Below, piece by piece: positions 10,789 through 20,191 of a DNA stretch of 64,000 nucleotides (within the stretch, counting starts at the first letter, position 1; each line of letters begins with the position of its first letter). Where the stretch lies: positions 248,001 through 312,000 of the forward strand of contig NZ_QXXQ01000001.1 in assembly GCF_003570715.1 (NCBI RefSeq), given 5' to 3'. The notes beneath the pieces were generated by a model. It did not search any database and was not told the origin of the DNA. It worked only from the letters and a program-made list of their open reading frames with translations. Source of the DNA: Gemmobacter lutimaris. GTDB taxonomy: Bacteria; Pseudomonadota; Alphaproteobacteria; Rhodobacterales; Rhodobacteraceae. The position numbers were made by a program, and so were the translations under genes.

Positions 10789-11253
10789 ATGACACTTACC
10801 CCCGGAACACAAGCCCCCGATTTCACTCTGCCCCGTGATGGCGGCGGCGAGATCAGCCTTTCCGCCCTGAAGGGGCGCAAGGTCGTCTTGTATTTCTACC
10901 CCAAGGACGACACGCCCGGCTGCACGACCGAGGCACTGGATTTCACCGCCCGCGCCGGTGATTTCGACGCCGCCGGAGCCATGGTCATCGGAATTTCCAA
11001 GGACAGCGTCAAGAAACACGACAAATTTGTCGCCAAGCACGGGCTGGGGATCGCGCTGGCCTCGGATGAAAACGGCACGACCTGCGAGGACTATGGCGTC
11101 TGGGTCGAGAAAAGCATGTATGGCAAAACCTATATGGGGATCGAGCGCACCACCGTCCTGATCGACACAGAAGGGCGCGTGGCGCAGGTCTGGCCCAAGG
11201 TGAAGGTCGCGGGTCACGCTGACGAAGTGCTGGAGGCGGCACGCGCGCTATGA
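10789..11253 (+). CDS. bcp: Thioredoxin-dependent peroxiredoxin, BCP type
   Basis: This is a 154-residue thiol peroxidase that reduces hydroperoxides. The peroxidatic Cys is in the motif KDDTPGCTTEA near residue 45. The second Cys found five residues later in E. coli Bcp is absent (Leu here); a different Cys near residue 97 (TTCEDYGVW) is present, and it is also present in the E. coli protein. So it may work as a 1-Cys enzyme. I chose the ATG at 10789 rather than 10777 because GGAG lies 6 nt before it and the N-terminus then matches the family. The stop overlaps the next gene by 4 nt. Confidence 0.93.
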   Translation: MTLTPGTQAPDFTLPRDGGGEISLSALKGRKVVLYFYPKDDTPGCTTEALDFTARAGDFDAAGAMVIGISKDSVKKHDKFVAKHGLGIALASDENGTTCEDYGVWVEKSMYGKTYMGIERTTVLIDTEGRVAQVWPKVKVAGHADEVLEAARAL

Positions 11254-12071
11254 CCACGCTTGCCGAAATGGCGGTCGAGGTGCTGACCACCGCCGACGGC
11301 CGTGCCAAATGCGCGCTGTCCCGGCGCCATGCCGAGACGTGGTTCGCCGCCCGTGCCGCCGGAACGCCGATTCCGGTTGGCACGGCCATACCGCCGCCGC
11401 ATCCCGCCCGCCCCGCACAACCAGACCTGCTGGACCCGCGCGACGTGCCACGCCGCCGCCCCGGCAGCCCGCAGGGCCGCATCGCGCTGCTGCATGCGGT
11501 GGCGCATATCGAGCTGAACGCGGTGGACCTGCACTGGGACATCATCGCCCGCTTCGGCCATATCGCCATGCCCCCCGGATTCTATGATGACTGGGTAAAG
11601 GCTGCGGCAGAGGAATCCAATCATTTCAACCTGATATGCGACTGCCTTGAGGCGATGGGCAGCCATTACGGCGCGCTGCCCGCCCATGCCGGCATGTGGC
11701 GCGCGGCCTCTGACACGGCGGAAGACCTGTTCGGCCGCCTCGCCGTGGTGCCCATGGTGCTGGAGGCGCGCGGCCTCGACGTCACGCCCGGCATGATCGA
11801 CATCTTCCGCCGCGCCGGGGAGGAACAGACCGTCACCGCGCTGGAAGTGATCTATGCCGAAGAAGTGGGCCATGTCGCCTATGGCTCCAAATGGTTCAAC
11901 TGGCTTTGTGGCCGCGACGGGCTGGACCCGAAGGATGTCTTCCACGCCCTTGTGCGCCAGTATTTCCATGGCGCGCTGAAGCCGCCCTTCAACGAGGAAA
12001 AGCGCGCCGAAGCGGGTCTGCCGCCCGACTTCTACTGGCCACTGACCGGGAAGGACGAACCCGTCGATTGA
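11250..12071 (+). CDS. DUF455 family ferritin-like protein
   Basis: This 273-residue protein belongs to DUF455, a family with a ferritin-like four-helix core. Putative metal ligands are visible in the pattern HAVAHIELNAVDLHWD (Glu and His), EESNHFNL (Glu and His), and the later EEVGHVAYG (Glu and His), as expected for a di-metal site. Biochemical function is not established. It follows bcp with an ATGA overlap, so it is in the same transcript; pairing with a peroxide-reducing enzyme is compatible with an oxidative or metal-related role, but that is inference. Confidence 0.85.
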   Translation: MTTLAEMAVEVLTTADGRAKCALSRRHAETWFAARAAGTPIPVGTAIPPPHPARPAQPDLLDPRDVPRRRPGSPQGRIALLHAVAHIELNAVDLHWDIIARFGHIAMPPGFYDDWVKAAAEESNHFNLICDCLEAMGSHYGALPAHAGMWRAASDTAEDLFGRLAVVPMVLEARGLDVTPGMIDIFRRAGEEQTVTALEVIYAEEVGHVAYGSKWFNWLCGRDGLDPKDVFHALVRQYFHGALKPPFNEEKRAEAGLPPDFYWPLTGKDEPVD

Positions 12072-12093
12072 TCGGCGGGATATTGCCGATTTT
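12071..12093 (+). terminator. Terminator after bcp-DUF455
   Basis: The stem ATCGGC and its complement GCCGAT are separated by an 8-nt loop and followed by TTT. It begins at the last base of the DUF455 stop codon. Confidence 0.55.
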
Positions 12094-12253
12094 CGCACAG
12101 CAATGGCTGGCTATCGCCGCTCGCGGTTCAAATTTGTTGCGACCGCACCGGCCCCGCCTTAATCACTTCGGCGGGGATCAACGGTGCCATAGTGTGCCGA
12201 TGGCCGGGAAACCGGGGACAAGACTTGTATCCGGTTCCATTGCCGCAACAAAA

Positions 12254-13603
12254 ATGGAAAACCGTGTGCTGACGCGTCTCGCCTACCGGATCAACGCAAC
12301 GCTCGACCGCTATCTGCCCGAGCAGCGCCTGTTCCTGAAATCGGATACCGCCACCCGCTTCATACGCCTGCGTCCCGCCACACAGGCCATCGCCCTTGCG
12401 GGCGGTGGGCTTCTGGTGGCCTGGACCTTCATCGCAACCTCGATCCTGCTGATGGACAGCATTTCAGCCGGGTCCGACCGCGACCAGTCGCTGCGCCAGC
12501 AAGCGCTGTTCGAGGAACGCCTGACCATGCTGTCGAATGACCGCGACCGTCGCGCCGAAGAAGCCGTCAATGCACAGGACCGCTTCAACCTCGCCCTGGC
12601 CGAGGTCAGCGACATGCAGGCCCGGCTTCTCGCCTCCGAAGATCGCCGGAAAGAGCTGGAAACCGGCATCGACGTGATCCAGAACACGCTCCGCCGCACT
12701 ATCAAGGAACGCGACGAGGCCCGCGCCGCCACCGAAAAGGCGCGCAGCGAACTGGCCAGCGCCGGTGGCACCCATACCGAGGCCGGTCGCGCCCGCGACG
12801 CGCTGGCGACACTCGACATCATGTCCGGCGCGCTTGGGGATACCGCGAAGCAGCGTGACGAGATGGCCCGCGTGGCCGAAGCCGCCCGCGACGAAACCGC
12901 CGCCATCACCCGGTCGAAGGAAGAGCTGGAGCTGCGCAACGACGCCATCTTCGCCCGGCTGGAAGAGGCAGTGACCGTCTCGATGGGGCCGCTGGACAAG
13001 ATGTTCCGCGCCGCAGGCATGTCGCCCGATGATCTGCTGAAACAGGTGAAACGCGGCTATTCCGGTCAGGGCGGCCCGCTGATGCCCTTCGTTTCCACCA
13101 AGGGCACCACACTCAGCCCCGATGAACAGCGCGCCAACGCGATTCTTCAGGGGCTGGACCGGATGAACCTCTATCGGCTGGCGGCGGTAAAATCGCCTTT
13201 CGCCAACCCGATTCCCTCGGGCAACTACCGCTTCACCTCGGGCTTCGGATATCGCCGCGATCCAAAGGGTGCGGGCACCCGGATGCACGCGGGCCTCGAT
13301 TTCGCAGGCCCCTACGGCACACCGATCCGCGCCACCGCCGATGGCGTGGTGGTTCATGCCGGGTGGAGCAACGGTTACGGCCGCATGGTGAAGATCCGCC
13401 ATGACTTCGGGCTGGAAACGCTTTATGGTCATATGTCGCAAATCCGCGTCAGCGTGGGCCAAAGGGTATCGCGCGGCGACCGGATCGGTGATATGGGCAA
13501 TTCAGGCCGGTCCACCGGCACACATCTTCACTACGAGGTCCATGTCGGGGGCCGTCCGGTCAACCCGATGACCTTCATCAAGGCAGCGAGCGATGTTTTC
13601 TAA
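12254..13603 (+). CDS. M23 family murein peptidase with coiled coil
   Basis: This 449-residue inner-membrane-anchored protein has one membrane span near residues 40-60, a long charged periplasmic coiled coil, and a C-terminal LytM/M23 domain. The zinc motif is seen as GAGTRMHAGLDFAG (HxxxD) with HLHYEV (HxH) near the end. It is likely a peptidoglycan endopeptidase or an activator of one; the intact motif favours an active enzyme. The start was placed at 12254 (MENRVLTRLAYRI); an alternative in-frame ATG lies at 12200, and neither has a strong RBS. The 3' end overlaps the bactofilin gene by 11 nt. Confidence 0.88.
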   Translation: MENRVLTRLAYRINATLDRYLPEQRLFLKSDTATRFIRLRPATQAIALAGGGLLVAWTFIATSILLMDSISAGSDRDQSLRQQALFEERLTMLSNDRDRRAEEAVNAQDRFNLALAEVSDMQARLLASEDRRKELETGIDVIQNTLRRTIKERDEARAATEKARSELASAGGTHTEAGRARDALATLDIMSGALGDTAKQRDEMARVAEAARDETAAITRSKEELELRNDAIFARLEEAVTVSMGPLDKMFRAAGMSPDDLLKQVKRGYSGQGGPLMPFVSTKGTTLSPDEQRANAILQGLDRMNLYRLAAVKSPFANPIPSGNYRFTSGFGYRRDPKGAGTRMHAGLDFAGPYGTPIRATADGVVVHAGWSNGYGRMVKIRHDFGLETLYGHMSQIRVSVGQRVSRGDRIGDMGNSGRSTGTHLHYEVHVGGRPVNPMTFIKAASDVF

Positions 13604-14072
13604 AAGCAGAATCAACGAACCCGGTCCGAAACAGGTTGAAGGCGAAAAGGCCAAGCCCGCGGATCTGCCTGCCACCAAGCCTGCGATGGATTTCTCCGCC
13701 TCGGCGGTGAAGGCCAAGCCCAATGCTTCGGTGCTGTCCTCCGATCTGACGGTGGTCGGCAATCTGCGCACCACCGGCGACATTCAGGTGGAAGGCACGG
13801 TCGAGGGCGACATCCGCGCCCATCTGCTGACCGTGGGCGAAACCGCCACCATCCGCGGCGAGATCGTGGCCGATGACATCGTGGTCAACGGCCGCGTCAT
13901 CGGCCGCGTGCGTGGCCTGAAAGTCCGCCTCACCTCCACCGCACGGGTTGAAGGCGACATCATCCACAAGACCATCGCCATCGAATCGGGCGCGCATTTC
14001 GAAGGCTCGGTGCAGCGGCAGGACGATCCGCTGAACGGCGTGAAGGCCATCACCGGCCCGAAAGAAGACTGA
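13593..14072 (+). CDS. Bactofilin
   Basis: This is a 159-residue polymer-forming cytoskeletal protein. After a Lys/Pro-rich N-terminal tail, the central bactofilin domain (about residues 48-140) shows the regular short strands of a right-handed beta-helix, with motifs such as GNLRTTGDIQVEGTVEGDI and NGRVIGRVRG. Bactofilins assemble without nucleotide and place cell-wall enzymes. Here the gene starts inside the end of the M23 peptidase gene, a pairing seen in other bacteria where bactofilin and M23 peptidase act together in shape control. Confidence 0.93.
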   Translation: MFSKSRINEPGPKQVEGEKAKPADLPATKPAMDFSASAVKAKPNASVLSSDLTVVGNLRTTGDIQVEGTVEGDIRAHLLTVGETATIRGEIVADDIVVNGRVIGRVRGLKVRLTSTARVEGDIIHKTIAIESGAHFEGSVQRQDDPLNGVKAITGPKED

Positions 14073-14090
14073 TCGGGCCATATCCCGAGA

Positions 14091-14127
14091 AACCATCAGG
14101 GGCGCCAGCGGGCGCCCCTGATGGTTT
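14091..14127. terminator. Strong palindromic terminator after bactofilin
   Basis: A perfect 16-bp inverted repeat has its arms at 14091-14106 and 14111-14126, with a 4-nt loop AGCG. Arms end in AA/TT, so it can act on both strands. It stands between the plus-strand bactofilin gene and the minus-strand DUF2189 gene. Confidence 0.85.
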
Positions 14128-14184
14128 GCCGTCCTGCTTCTTGCCCAAATACTCAAAATGCCGTCCGCACCGCCCGGCACGCGG

Positions 14185-14958
14185 TCAGCTCAGCGCTCGC
14201 CGATACAGATGCCACGAGGCATGACCCAGCACCGGCAGCGCGACCAGAAGCCCCAGAAAGGCCGGGATCATCGCCACGAACAGCGTGACCGCGATGAAGG
14301 CACCCCAGCCCAGCATGACCACCGGATTTTCCCGCACCAGCGCAAGGCTCGTCAGCATGGCGGTGACGAAATCCACCTCACGCTCCAGCAACAGCGGCAG
14401 GCTCACCACCGTCAGTGAAAACAGCAGCGTGGCAAAGACCGCGCCGATGGCCGTGCCCACTGCCAGCATCATCAGCCCCTGCGCGGTCAGGAACAGGCCC
14501 AGCGAGCTGGACACATTGGTCAGTGTCGCCGTGCCCAGAAACAGTGCGAAAATCATGTGGGCGAGGAAGTTCCAGAACAGGAAGAACACCACGATCACCG
14601 CCGCGATCGACGGGATCTGCCGGTCCTTCTGGCGAAAGATCACCCCGGCGATGCCACTCCAGTCCAGCGCCTCGCCCGTCTCCAGCCGCCGCGAGATTTC
14701 ATAGAAACCGCAGGCAATGAAGGGCCCGAGGATCGGGAAACCGGCACTGGCGGGCAGCGTCCACCACAATTGACCCCGCGCCGTCAGCGCCCAGGCCACC
14801 AGCCAGCCGCCTAGCACATAGACCGAAGCGAAGGCCAGGCCATAGACCGGCGCCGCGCGAAAATCGCGCCAGCCCGCGCGCAGGCTCGCGCCCAGATCGG
14901 CGAAGCTCACCTCGTTGATTTCGGGCACATGCGGCGGCCCGGTCTCGACATGCGTCAT
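14185..14958 (-). CDS. DUF2189 family membrane protein
   Basis: This 257-residue integral membrane protein has about six hydrophobic segments after a soluble N-terminus of roughly 35 residues. The pattern FADLGASLRAGWRDFRAAPVYGLAFASVYVL near the start (positions 20-50) and the GPFIACGFYEISRR segment are typical of DUF2189. Function is unknown. It is convergent with bactofilin across a strong terminator, and its own promoter side faces prfB. Confidence 0.82.
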   Translation of the reverse strand: MTHVETGPPHVPEINEVSFADLGASLRAGWRDFRAAPVYGLAFASVYVLGGWLVAWALTARGQLWWTLPASAGFPILGPFIACGFYEISRRLETGEALDWSGIAGVIFRQKDRQIPSIAAVIVVFFLFWNFLAHMIFALFLGTATLTNVSSSLGLFLTAQGLMMLAVGTAIGAVFATLLFSLTVVSLPLLLEREVDFVTAMLTSLALVRENPVVMLGWGAFIAVTLFVAMIPAFLGLLVALPVLGHASWHLYRRALS

Positions 14959-15044
14959 AATGTCCTCCCTCTTGGGGGAACCTTACGCGCGGGTCGTCGC
15001 AATCGAAAAGATGTAATTACAGCACGAGTTTACCGAGCGCCGCC

Positions 15045-16172
15045 TCAATCCTCGGCGGTCGCCTCGGCGCGGCTCTTGCCCGCCACATCCATGGCCAGCG
15101 TCGCCTGCATGAAGCGGTCCAGATCGCCGTTCAGCACCCCGTCGGTATCCGAGGTTTCCACTCCGGTCCGCAGATCCTTGACCATCTGATAGGGTTGCAG
15201 AACATAGGACCGGATCTGGTTGCCCCAGCCCGCATCTCCCTTCGCCTCATGCGCGGCATTGATCGCGGCGTTCCGCTTGTCCAGCTCCATCTGGTACAGC
15301 CGCGATTTCAGCGCCTTCATGGCGATGTCGCGGTTCTGGTGCTGCGATTTTTCGGAACTGGTCACCACGATGCCGGTGGCAAGGTGGGTGATCCGCACCG
15401 CCGAGTCTGTGGTATTGACGTGCTGGCCGCCCGCGCCCGACGACCGATAGGTGTCGATACGAATCTCGTTCGGCAGAACCTCGATTTCAATATTGTCGTC
15501 CACCACCGGATAGACCCAGACCGAGGAAAACGAGGTATGCCGCCGTGCCGCCGAGTCGTAAGGCGAAATCCGAACCAGCCGGTGCACGCCGCTTTCCGAT
15601 TTCAGCCAGCCATAGGCGTTATGGCCGGAAATCTTGTAGGCGACCGATTTGATGCCCGCTTCCTCGCCTTCGGAGATCGACTGAAGCTCGACCTTGTAGC
15701 CCTTCTTTTCCGCCCAACGGGTATACATCCGCGCCAGCATGCTGGCCCAGTCGCAGCTTTCGGTGCCTCCCGCGCCCGCGTTGATTTCAAGGAAGGTATC
15801 GTTGCTGTCGGCTTCGCCATCCAGCAGCGCCTCAAGCTCTTTCTCGCGCGCGGTCTGCACCAGCGCCTTGATGCCCGCCTCGGCCTCGGCGACGATTTCG
15901 GCATCGCCCTCCAGTTCGCCCAGTTCGATCAGTTCCAGATTGTCGTTCAACCCGCTGTCGATCATCCGGTAGGTGCCGATGGCATCCATCAGCATCTGGC
16001 GTTCCCGCATCAGCTTTTGCGCCTTGGCCGGATCGTTCCAGAGGTTCGGGTCCTCGATCATGGCGTTGAATTCTTCCAGCCGGTGCGGCGCCGTCTCGTA
16101 ATCCATCCGTTGCGCCAGCAGCGCCAGCGACTTGCGGATGGTTTCGGCCTGGGTCTGGGTTTCGGCGCGCAT
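15045..16172 (-). CDS. prfB: Peptide chain release factor 2
   Basis: This class I release factor reads UGA and UAA stop codons and triggers peptide release. It has 375 residues with the GGQ motif in [15 protein letters not shown]. The stop-recognition tripeptide reads SPY ([16 protein letters not shown]) rather than the SPF of E. coli. There is no in-frame UGA near codon 26, so the autoregulatory frameshift known from E. coli is absent. I chose the ATG at 16172 ([16 protein letters not shown]); the open frame continues upstream but lacks family likeness there. Confidence 0.95.
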   Translation of the reverse strand: MRAETQTQAETIRKSLALLAQRMDYETAPHRLEEFNAMIEDPNLWNDPAKAQKLMRERQMLMDAIGTYRMIDSGLNDNLELIELGELEGDAEIVAEAEAGIKALVQTAREKELEALLDGEADSNDTFLEINAGAGGTESCDWASMLARMYTRWAEKKGYKVELQSISEGEEAGIKSVAYKISGHNAYGWLKSESGVHRLVRISPYDSAARRHTSFSSVWVYPVVDDNIEIEVLPNEIRIDTYRSSGAGGQHVNTTDSAVRITHLATGIVVTSSEKSQHQNRDIAMKALKSRLYQMELDKRNAAINAAHEAKGDAGWGNQIRSYVLQPYQMVKDLRTGVETSDTDGVLNGDLDRFMQATLAMDVAGKSRAEATAED

Positions 16173-16243
16173 GGCGGGATCTCTCGTATCGGATGGACAG
16201 CGGGACGCGCGATGCGTCCGGCGCCGGGTAATAACGCCTTGCC

Positions 16244-16264
16244 CCCCGCCCGGCAAGGGCGGGG
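16244..16264 (-). terminator. Hairpin between mrcA and prfB
   Basis: An 8-bp perfect stem CCCCGCCC/GGGCGGGG with a 5-nt loop lies 13 nt after the mrcA stop. No T-run follows, so it could slow rather than end transcription into prfB. Confidence 0.5.
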
Positions 16265-16277
16265 TCACGGCAGCAGA

Positions 16278-18830
16278 TCAGTAAAGTCCGCCGGAGGACA
16301 GCGTGCCGAAATCGGCCTTCTTGGGAATGACCTTTTTCTTGCCTGTGGCGGTGGTGACAGTGGCAGAGCCGGATTCCACCTCGCCCTGCGCAAAGAGCGG
16401 CAGATTGGCCCCCATCGCAAAGCCGCCGTCCACCATGGCACCAATGCCGAAGATCGGATCTTCGCCCTCGCGGAAATACTCCGACACCACATTGTCGCCG
16501 GTAGCGCTGTCCGGCAGCCGGGCGCCGGTGAAACGGTCGATCTTCACGAAATAGCCGCCCGGCGGCACGGCGAACTTGCCGCCACCGTATTTCTTGATGG
16601 CGCTGCGCATGAAGCTTTCAAAGACCGGACCACACAGTCCACCGCCCGAGGCGCGACCGCCCAGCGTGCGCGGGTTGTCGTAACCGATATAACAGCCCGC
16701 CGCGATGTTCGAGGTATAGCCGATGAACCACACATCCTTGGCATCGTTGGTGGTGCCGGTCTTGCCCGCCACCGGCACCGGCAGGTTGATACCGCGCGCC
16801 GTGCCGCGCTGCACCACACCCTGCATCATCGAGGTCAGCTGATAGGCAGTGATCGGGTCCATCACCTGATCACGGGTGGAGCTGACATGCGGAGCCTCGC
16901 CAGCAGGCAGCGCCGGGGCGCTGCAATCCTCGCATTTGCGCGGATCATGCTTGTAGATCGTCTTGCCATAGCGATCCTGAACGCGGTCCACCAGCGTCGG
17001 CTCCACCCGCTCGCCGCCATTGGCAAACATGGAATAGGCCGCGACCATCTTGAACAGCGTGGTCTCCTGCGAGCCCAGTGCGTTCGACAGGAAGGGTTGC
17101 ATCCGGTCATAAACGCCGAAGCGTTCGGCATAGCCCGCAACCGTCTCCATCCCGATTTCCTGCGCGATCCGCACGGTCATCAGGTTCCGCGACTGTTCGA
17201 TCCCGGTGCGCAGGGGCGTGGGACCATAGAATTTGTTCGAGGCGTTCTTCGGCCGCCACAGGCCCTGCGGCGTGTTCAGCTCGATCGGCGCATCGACCAC
17301 GATGGTCGCGGGCGTGAAGCCCGAGTCCAGCGCGGCGGCATAGACGAAGGGCTTGAAGCTGGACCCCGGCTGACGGGTGGCCTGCGTGGCGCGGTTGAAG
17401 ACCGAGTCCTGATAGGAAAAGCCACCCTGCATTGCCAGCACACGGCCTGAGAACACATCCATCGCCATGAAGGCGCCCTGCACCTGCGGCACCTGCCGCA
17501 GCGTCCAGCGCTTGAAGCTGCCATCGCCGTCGTTGGTCATGGCGCGCACCAGCACCACATCGCCCACGTCCAGCAGATCCGAGGCCACCTTGGCCTTTGG
17601 ACCCAGCTTGCCGCCGGGCAGGCGCTTGCGCGCCCAGGTCACATCCTCGGCGGGGATGAAATGGCCGTCCTCATCTTCATCCACGCCCTCGATGCCAATG
17701 CGCGCCGATTTCTCACCCAGCGACAGCACCACCGCCGGATGCCAGCCCTCGATGTCACGCGAGACCTTGGCCTCGGAAAGCGCGGCGCGCCAGTCGGCTT
17801 CGGAGGTCAGATGCTCCGGCCCGATCTTCTCGCCCGTGCCGCGCCACACGCCCTGCGCCCGGTCATAGCGTTCCAGCCCGTTGCGAAGCGCCTTGGCCGC
17901 GACCCCCTGCAAATCGGGATCGACCGTCGCCTTGATCGCCAGACCGCCGCCAAAGAATTCGTCATGGCCAAAGCTGCCCGAAAGCTGGCGCCGGATTTCA
18001 TCGGTGAAATAGTCACGCGGCGGCAACGCGGTGCGGAAGGCCGGATAATCGCCGTTCTGCACCGATTTCAGCGGCATGTCCTTTTCGCGCAGGTAGGTCG
18101 CCTCGTCGATATAGCCGTTCTGCCACATCTCGCGCAGCACATAGTTGCGCCGCTCGGTCACCCGCTTCTTGGCGCGCACCGGGTGATATTCGCCCGGCGC
18201 CTGCGGCATCGAGGCCAGCATGGCCGCCTCATGCGGCGCAAGCTCGGCCAGCGACTTGTTGAAATAGGTCTGCGCCGCCGCCGCCACGCCGTAAGAGTTC
18301 TGCCCGAGGAAAATCTCGTTCAGGTAAAGCTCAAGGATCTTGTCTTTCGACAGCGTCTCCTCCAGCCGGGTGGCGAGGATGATTTCCTTGATCTTGCGTT
18401 CGGCCTTGCGCTCACCGCCCAGCAGGAAGTTCTTCATCACCTGCTGGGTGATGGTGGACGCACCACGCACATTCTGGCCACGCGACTTCACCGCCTCGAT
18501 GGCGGCGGCCAGAATACCGCGCGCATCATAGCCCTTGTGGGTATAGAAATTCTTGTCCTCGGCCGAGATGAAGGCGTGTTTCACCAGATCGGGTACATCC
18601 TCGATCGGCACGAACAGCCGCCGTTCCTCGGCGAATTCGTCGATCATACGGCCTTCGCCGTCATAAATCCGGCTGATGGTGGGGGGCGTATACTGCGCAA
18701 GGCTCTCGTGGCTCGGCAGGTCGCGCGAATACATATAGAAGACCGCACCAATGGACAGGGCCACGAACAACAGGCCCAGCGTCACCAGTGTGAAGATCGC
18801 ACCGAAAAAGGATCCGACAAATCGCAGCAC
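16278..18830 (-). CDS. mrcA: Penicillin-binding protein 1A (bifunctional)
   Basis: This class A PBP builds and crosslinks peptidoglycan. It has 850 residues, with an N-terminal membrane span (about 10-32), then a GT51 glycosyltransferase domain with the motifs AEDKNFYTHKGYD and GASTITQQVMKN. The transpeptidase domain carries SSFK (catalytic Ser in QPGSSFKPF), SRN and KTGTTN. An OB-like insertion with acidic loops (EDEDG) lies between them, as in other 1A enzymes. It lies downstream of an amidase gene on the same strand with a 112-nt gap. Confidence 0.96.
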   Translation of the reverse strand: MLRFVGSFFGAIFTLVTLGLLFVALSIGAVFYMYSRDLPSHESLAQYTPPTISRIYDGEGRMIDEFAEERRLFVPIEDVPDLVKHAFISAEDKNFYTHKGYDARGILAAAIEAVKSRGQNVRGASTITQQVMKNFLLGGERKAERKIKEIILATRLEETLSKDKILELYLNEIFLGQNSYGVAAAAQTYFNKSLAELAPHEAAMLASMPQAPGEYHPVRAKKRVTERRNYVLREMWQNGYIDEATYLREKDMPLKSVQNGDYPAFRTALPPRDYFTDEIRRQLSGSFGHDEFFGGGLAIKATVDPDLQGVAAKALRNGLERYDRAQGVWRGTGEKIGPEHLTSEADWRAALSEAKVSRDIEGWHPAVVLSLGEKSARIGIEGVDEDEDGHFIPAEDVTWARKRLPGGKLGPKAKVASDLLDVGDVVLVRAMTNDGDGSFKRWTLRQVPQVQGAFMAMDVFSGRVLAMQGGFSYQDSVFNRATQATRQPGSSFKPFVYAAALDSGFTPATIVVDAPIELNTPQGLWRPKNASNKFYGPTPLRTGIEQSRNLMTVRIAQEIGMETVAGYAERFGVYDRMQPFLSNALGSQETTLFKMVAAYSMFANGGERVEPTLVDRVQDRYGKTIYKHDPRKCEDCSAPALPAGEAPHVSSTRDQVMDPITAYQLTSMMQGVVQRGTARGINLPVPVAGKTGTTNDAKDVWFIGYTSNIAAGCYIGYDNPRTLGGRASGGGLCGPVFESFMRSAIKKYGGGKFAVPPGGYFVKIDRFTGARLPDSATGDNVVSEYFREGEDPIFGIGAMVDGGFAMGANLPLFAQGEVESGSATVTTATGKKKVIPKKADFGTLSSGGLY

Positions 18831-18942
18831 GTCTTACCCCCGTCCGAGCCGTGGCCCCCATATAGGCGCTGCGCGGGTCAAGGTCAAAACCTTGCACCGC
18901 CCGCACCGGCACAATCTCGCCGCCTGCCCGGTCACGTCTGGC

Positions 18943-20139
18943 TTACTGGCCCGTCATCCCCGACAGAACCGCATCCTTCGCCGCCCAGTCCTTCAGCCCG
19001 GCCACGATGGCCCCCGCCATTTTGGCCCGCCACTCGGCATCCTGCAACCGTGCCAGATCGCGGGCCGAGGACAGGAAGCCCAGTTCGATCAATGCCGAAG
19101 GAATGTCGGGCGATTTCAGCACCGAAAACCCTGCTTCCTGCTTCGGATGGCGGTGCATCCGCAGCCCCGCCGCCTTGATCGCCGTGACCAGCGCATCACT
19201 CAGCCGCTCGACCCGCGGCATGGTCTCGGTCCGTGCCATATCCATCAGCACACCCGCCACCAGATCGTCCTGTTCGGTCAGATCGATGCCGGCCAGCAGG
19301 TCCGCCCGGTCATGCCGTTCCGCCAGCGTCTGCGCCGCCCGGTCCGAGGCATCGTCGGACAGCGTATAGACTGTGGCCCCCACCGCCTCGCCCTCGGCCA
19401 GCGCATCGGCATGAAGCGACAGGAAGACATGCGCCCCGGCGGCCCGCGCGATGGAAATGCGGGTTTCCAACGGCACGAAGACATCTTCTTCGCGCGTCAT
19501 CACCACGATGAACCCGCCCTGCCGCAGCAGCGCTTCTTTCAGTTCACGCGCAAACCGCAGCACCAGCGCGGCCTCGGTCGCGTCGTCCCGCTCGGCCCCC
19601 GGATCAATGCCGCCATGGCCGGGGTCCAGCACCACGACCAGCGCCCCGCTGCCCGGTGCGGGGGGCTTGGGCACATCCGCAGGCGGCGGCAGTGCCCAAC
19701 CCGGCGGCTCTGGGGCGGCGGCCTTTTCCGCGAAGACCACCGCATCTGCGGGATGCAGCTCCACCTCGACCCGCGTGGCACCTTCCGTGGTCATTCCCGC
19801 TTCGGCCACCAGCATCGGCCCCGGCAGTTCCGCCACCAGCCGCGACCAGCCGGGCCGGAACACGCCGGCCCGCAGGTCCGTCAAACCGGGATGCGCAACA
19901 CCGCCAATCCCCTGCCAGTCCACCTCGCGGAAATCCATCACCAGCCGCGGCGGATCGGCCATCACCCGCACCCGCCACGGCACCGGCTGGCTCAGGCCCA
20001 GCGACAGCCGCACCGTTCCATCCGGCGTGGTCTCGATGCGCGAGTCCTCCGGCACCAGCCGCGCCAGCGCAGAAAGTTCCTGCGCCACTGCGCCGAATCC
20101 CGCCCAGATCATCGCCAGCGCCAGCACCAGAACGCGCAT
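18943..20139 (-). CDS. amiC: N-acetylmuramoyl-L-alanine amidase (AmiC type)
   Basis: This secreted zinc amidase cuts the bond between MurNAc and the stem peptide during cell separation. A signal peptide (RVLVLALAMIWAGFGAVAQ) is followed by an AMIN-like beta domain and the Amidase_3 domain. Zinc ligands are visible as His in LDPGHGG, Glu in DATEAAL and His in LSLHADA, and the catalytic Glu in LIELGFLSS. I chose the ATG at 20139 because GGGGG lies 4 nt before it; an ATG 15 nt upstream is also possible. The symbol follows domain layout; AmiB-type naming would fit as well. Confidence 0.9.
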   Translation of the reverse strand: MRVLVLALAMIWAGFGAVAQELSALARLVPEDSRIETTPDGTVRLSLGLSQPVPWRVRVMADPPRLVMDFREVDWQGIGGVAHPGLTDLRAGVFRPGWSRLVAELPGPMLVAEAGMTTEGATRVEVELHPADAVVFAEKAAAPEPPGWALPPPADVPKPPAPGSGALVVVLDPGHGGIDPGAERDDATEAALVLRFARELKEALLRQGGFIVVMTREEDVFVPLETRISIARAAGAHVFLSLHADALAEGEAVGATVYTLSDDASDRAAQTLAERHDRADLLAGIDLTEQDDLVAGVLMDMARTETMPRVERLSDALVTAIKAAGLRMHRHPKQEAGFSVLKSPDIPSALIELGFLSSARDLARLQDAEWRAKMAGAIVAGLKDWAAKDAVLSGMTGQ

Positions 20140-20191
20140 CAGGCCCCCATTCATATTGGTCCAAATATCCTCGCCTGAAGCAGCCGACAGA

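Noticed and set aside
16080-16172. Programmed frameshift in prfB
   Set aside because: The start of the gene is continuous with no in-frame UGA near codon 26.
15195-17450. Plus-strand open frame of 751 codons opposite prfB and mrcA
   Set aside because: It covers the antisense of two clear genes, typical of GC-rich DNA.
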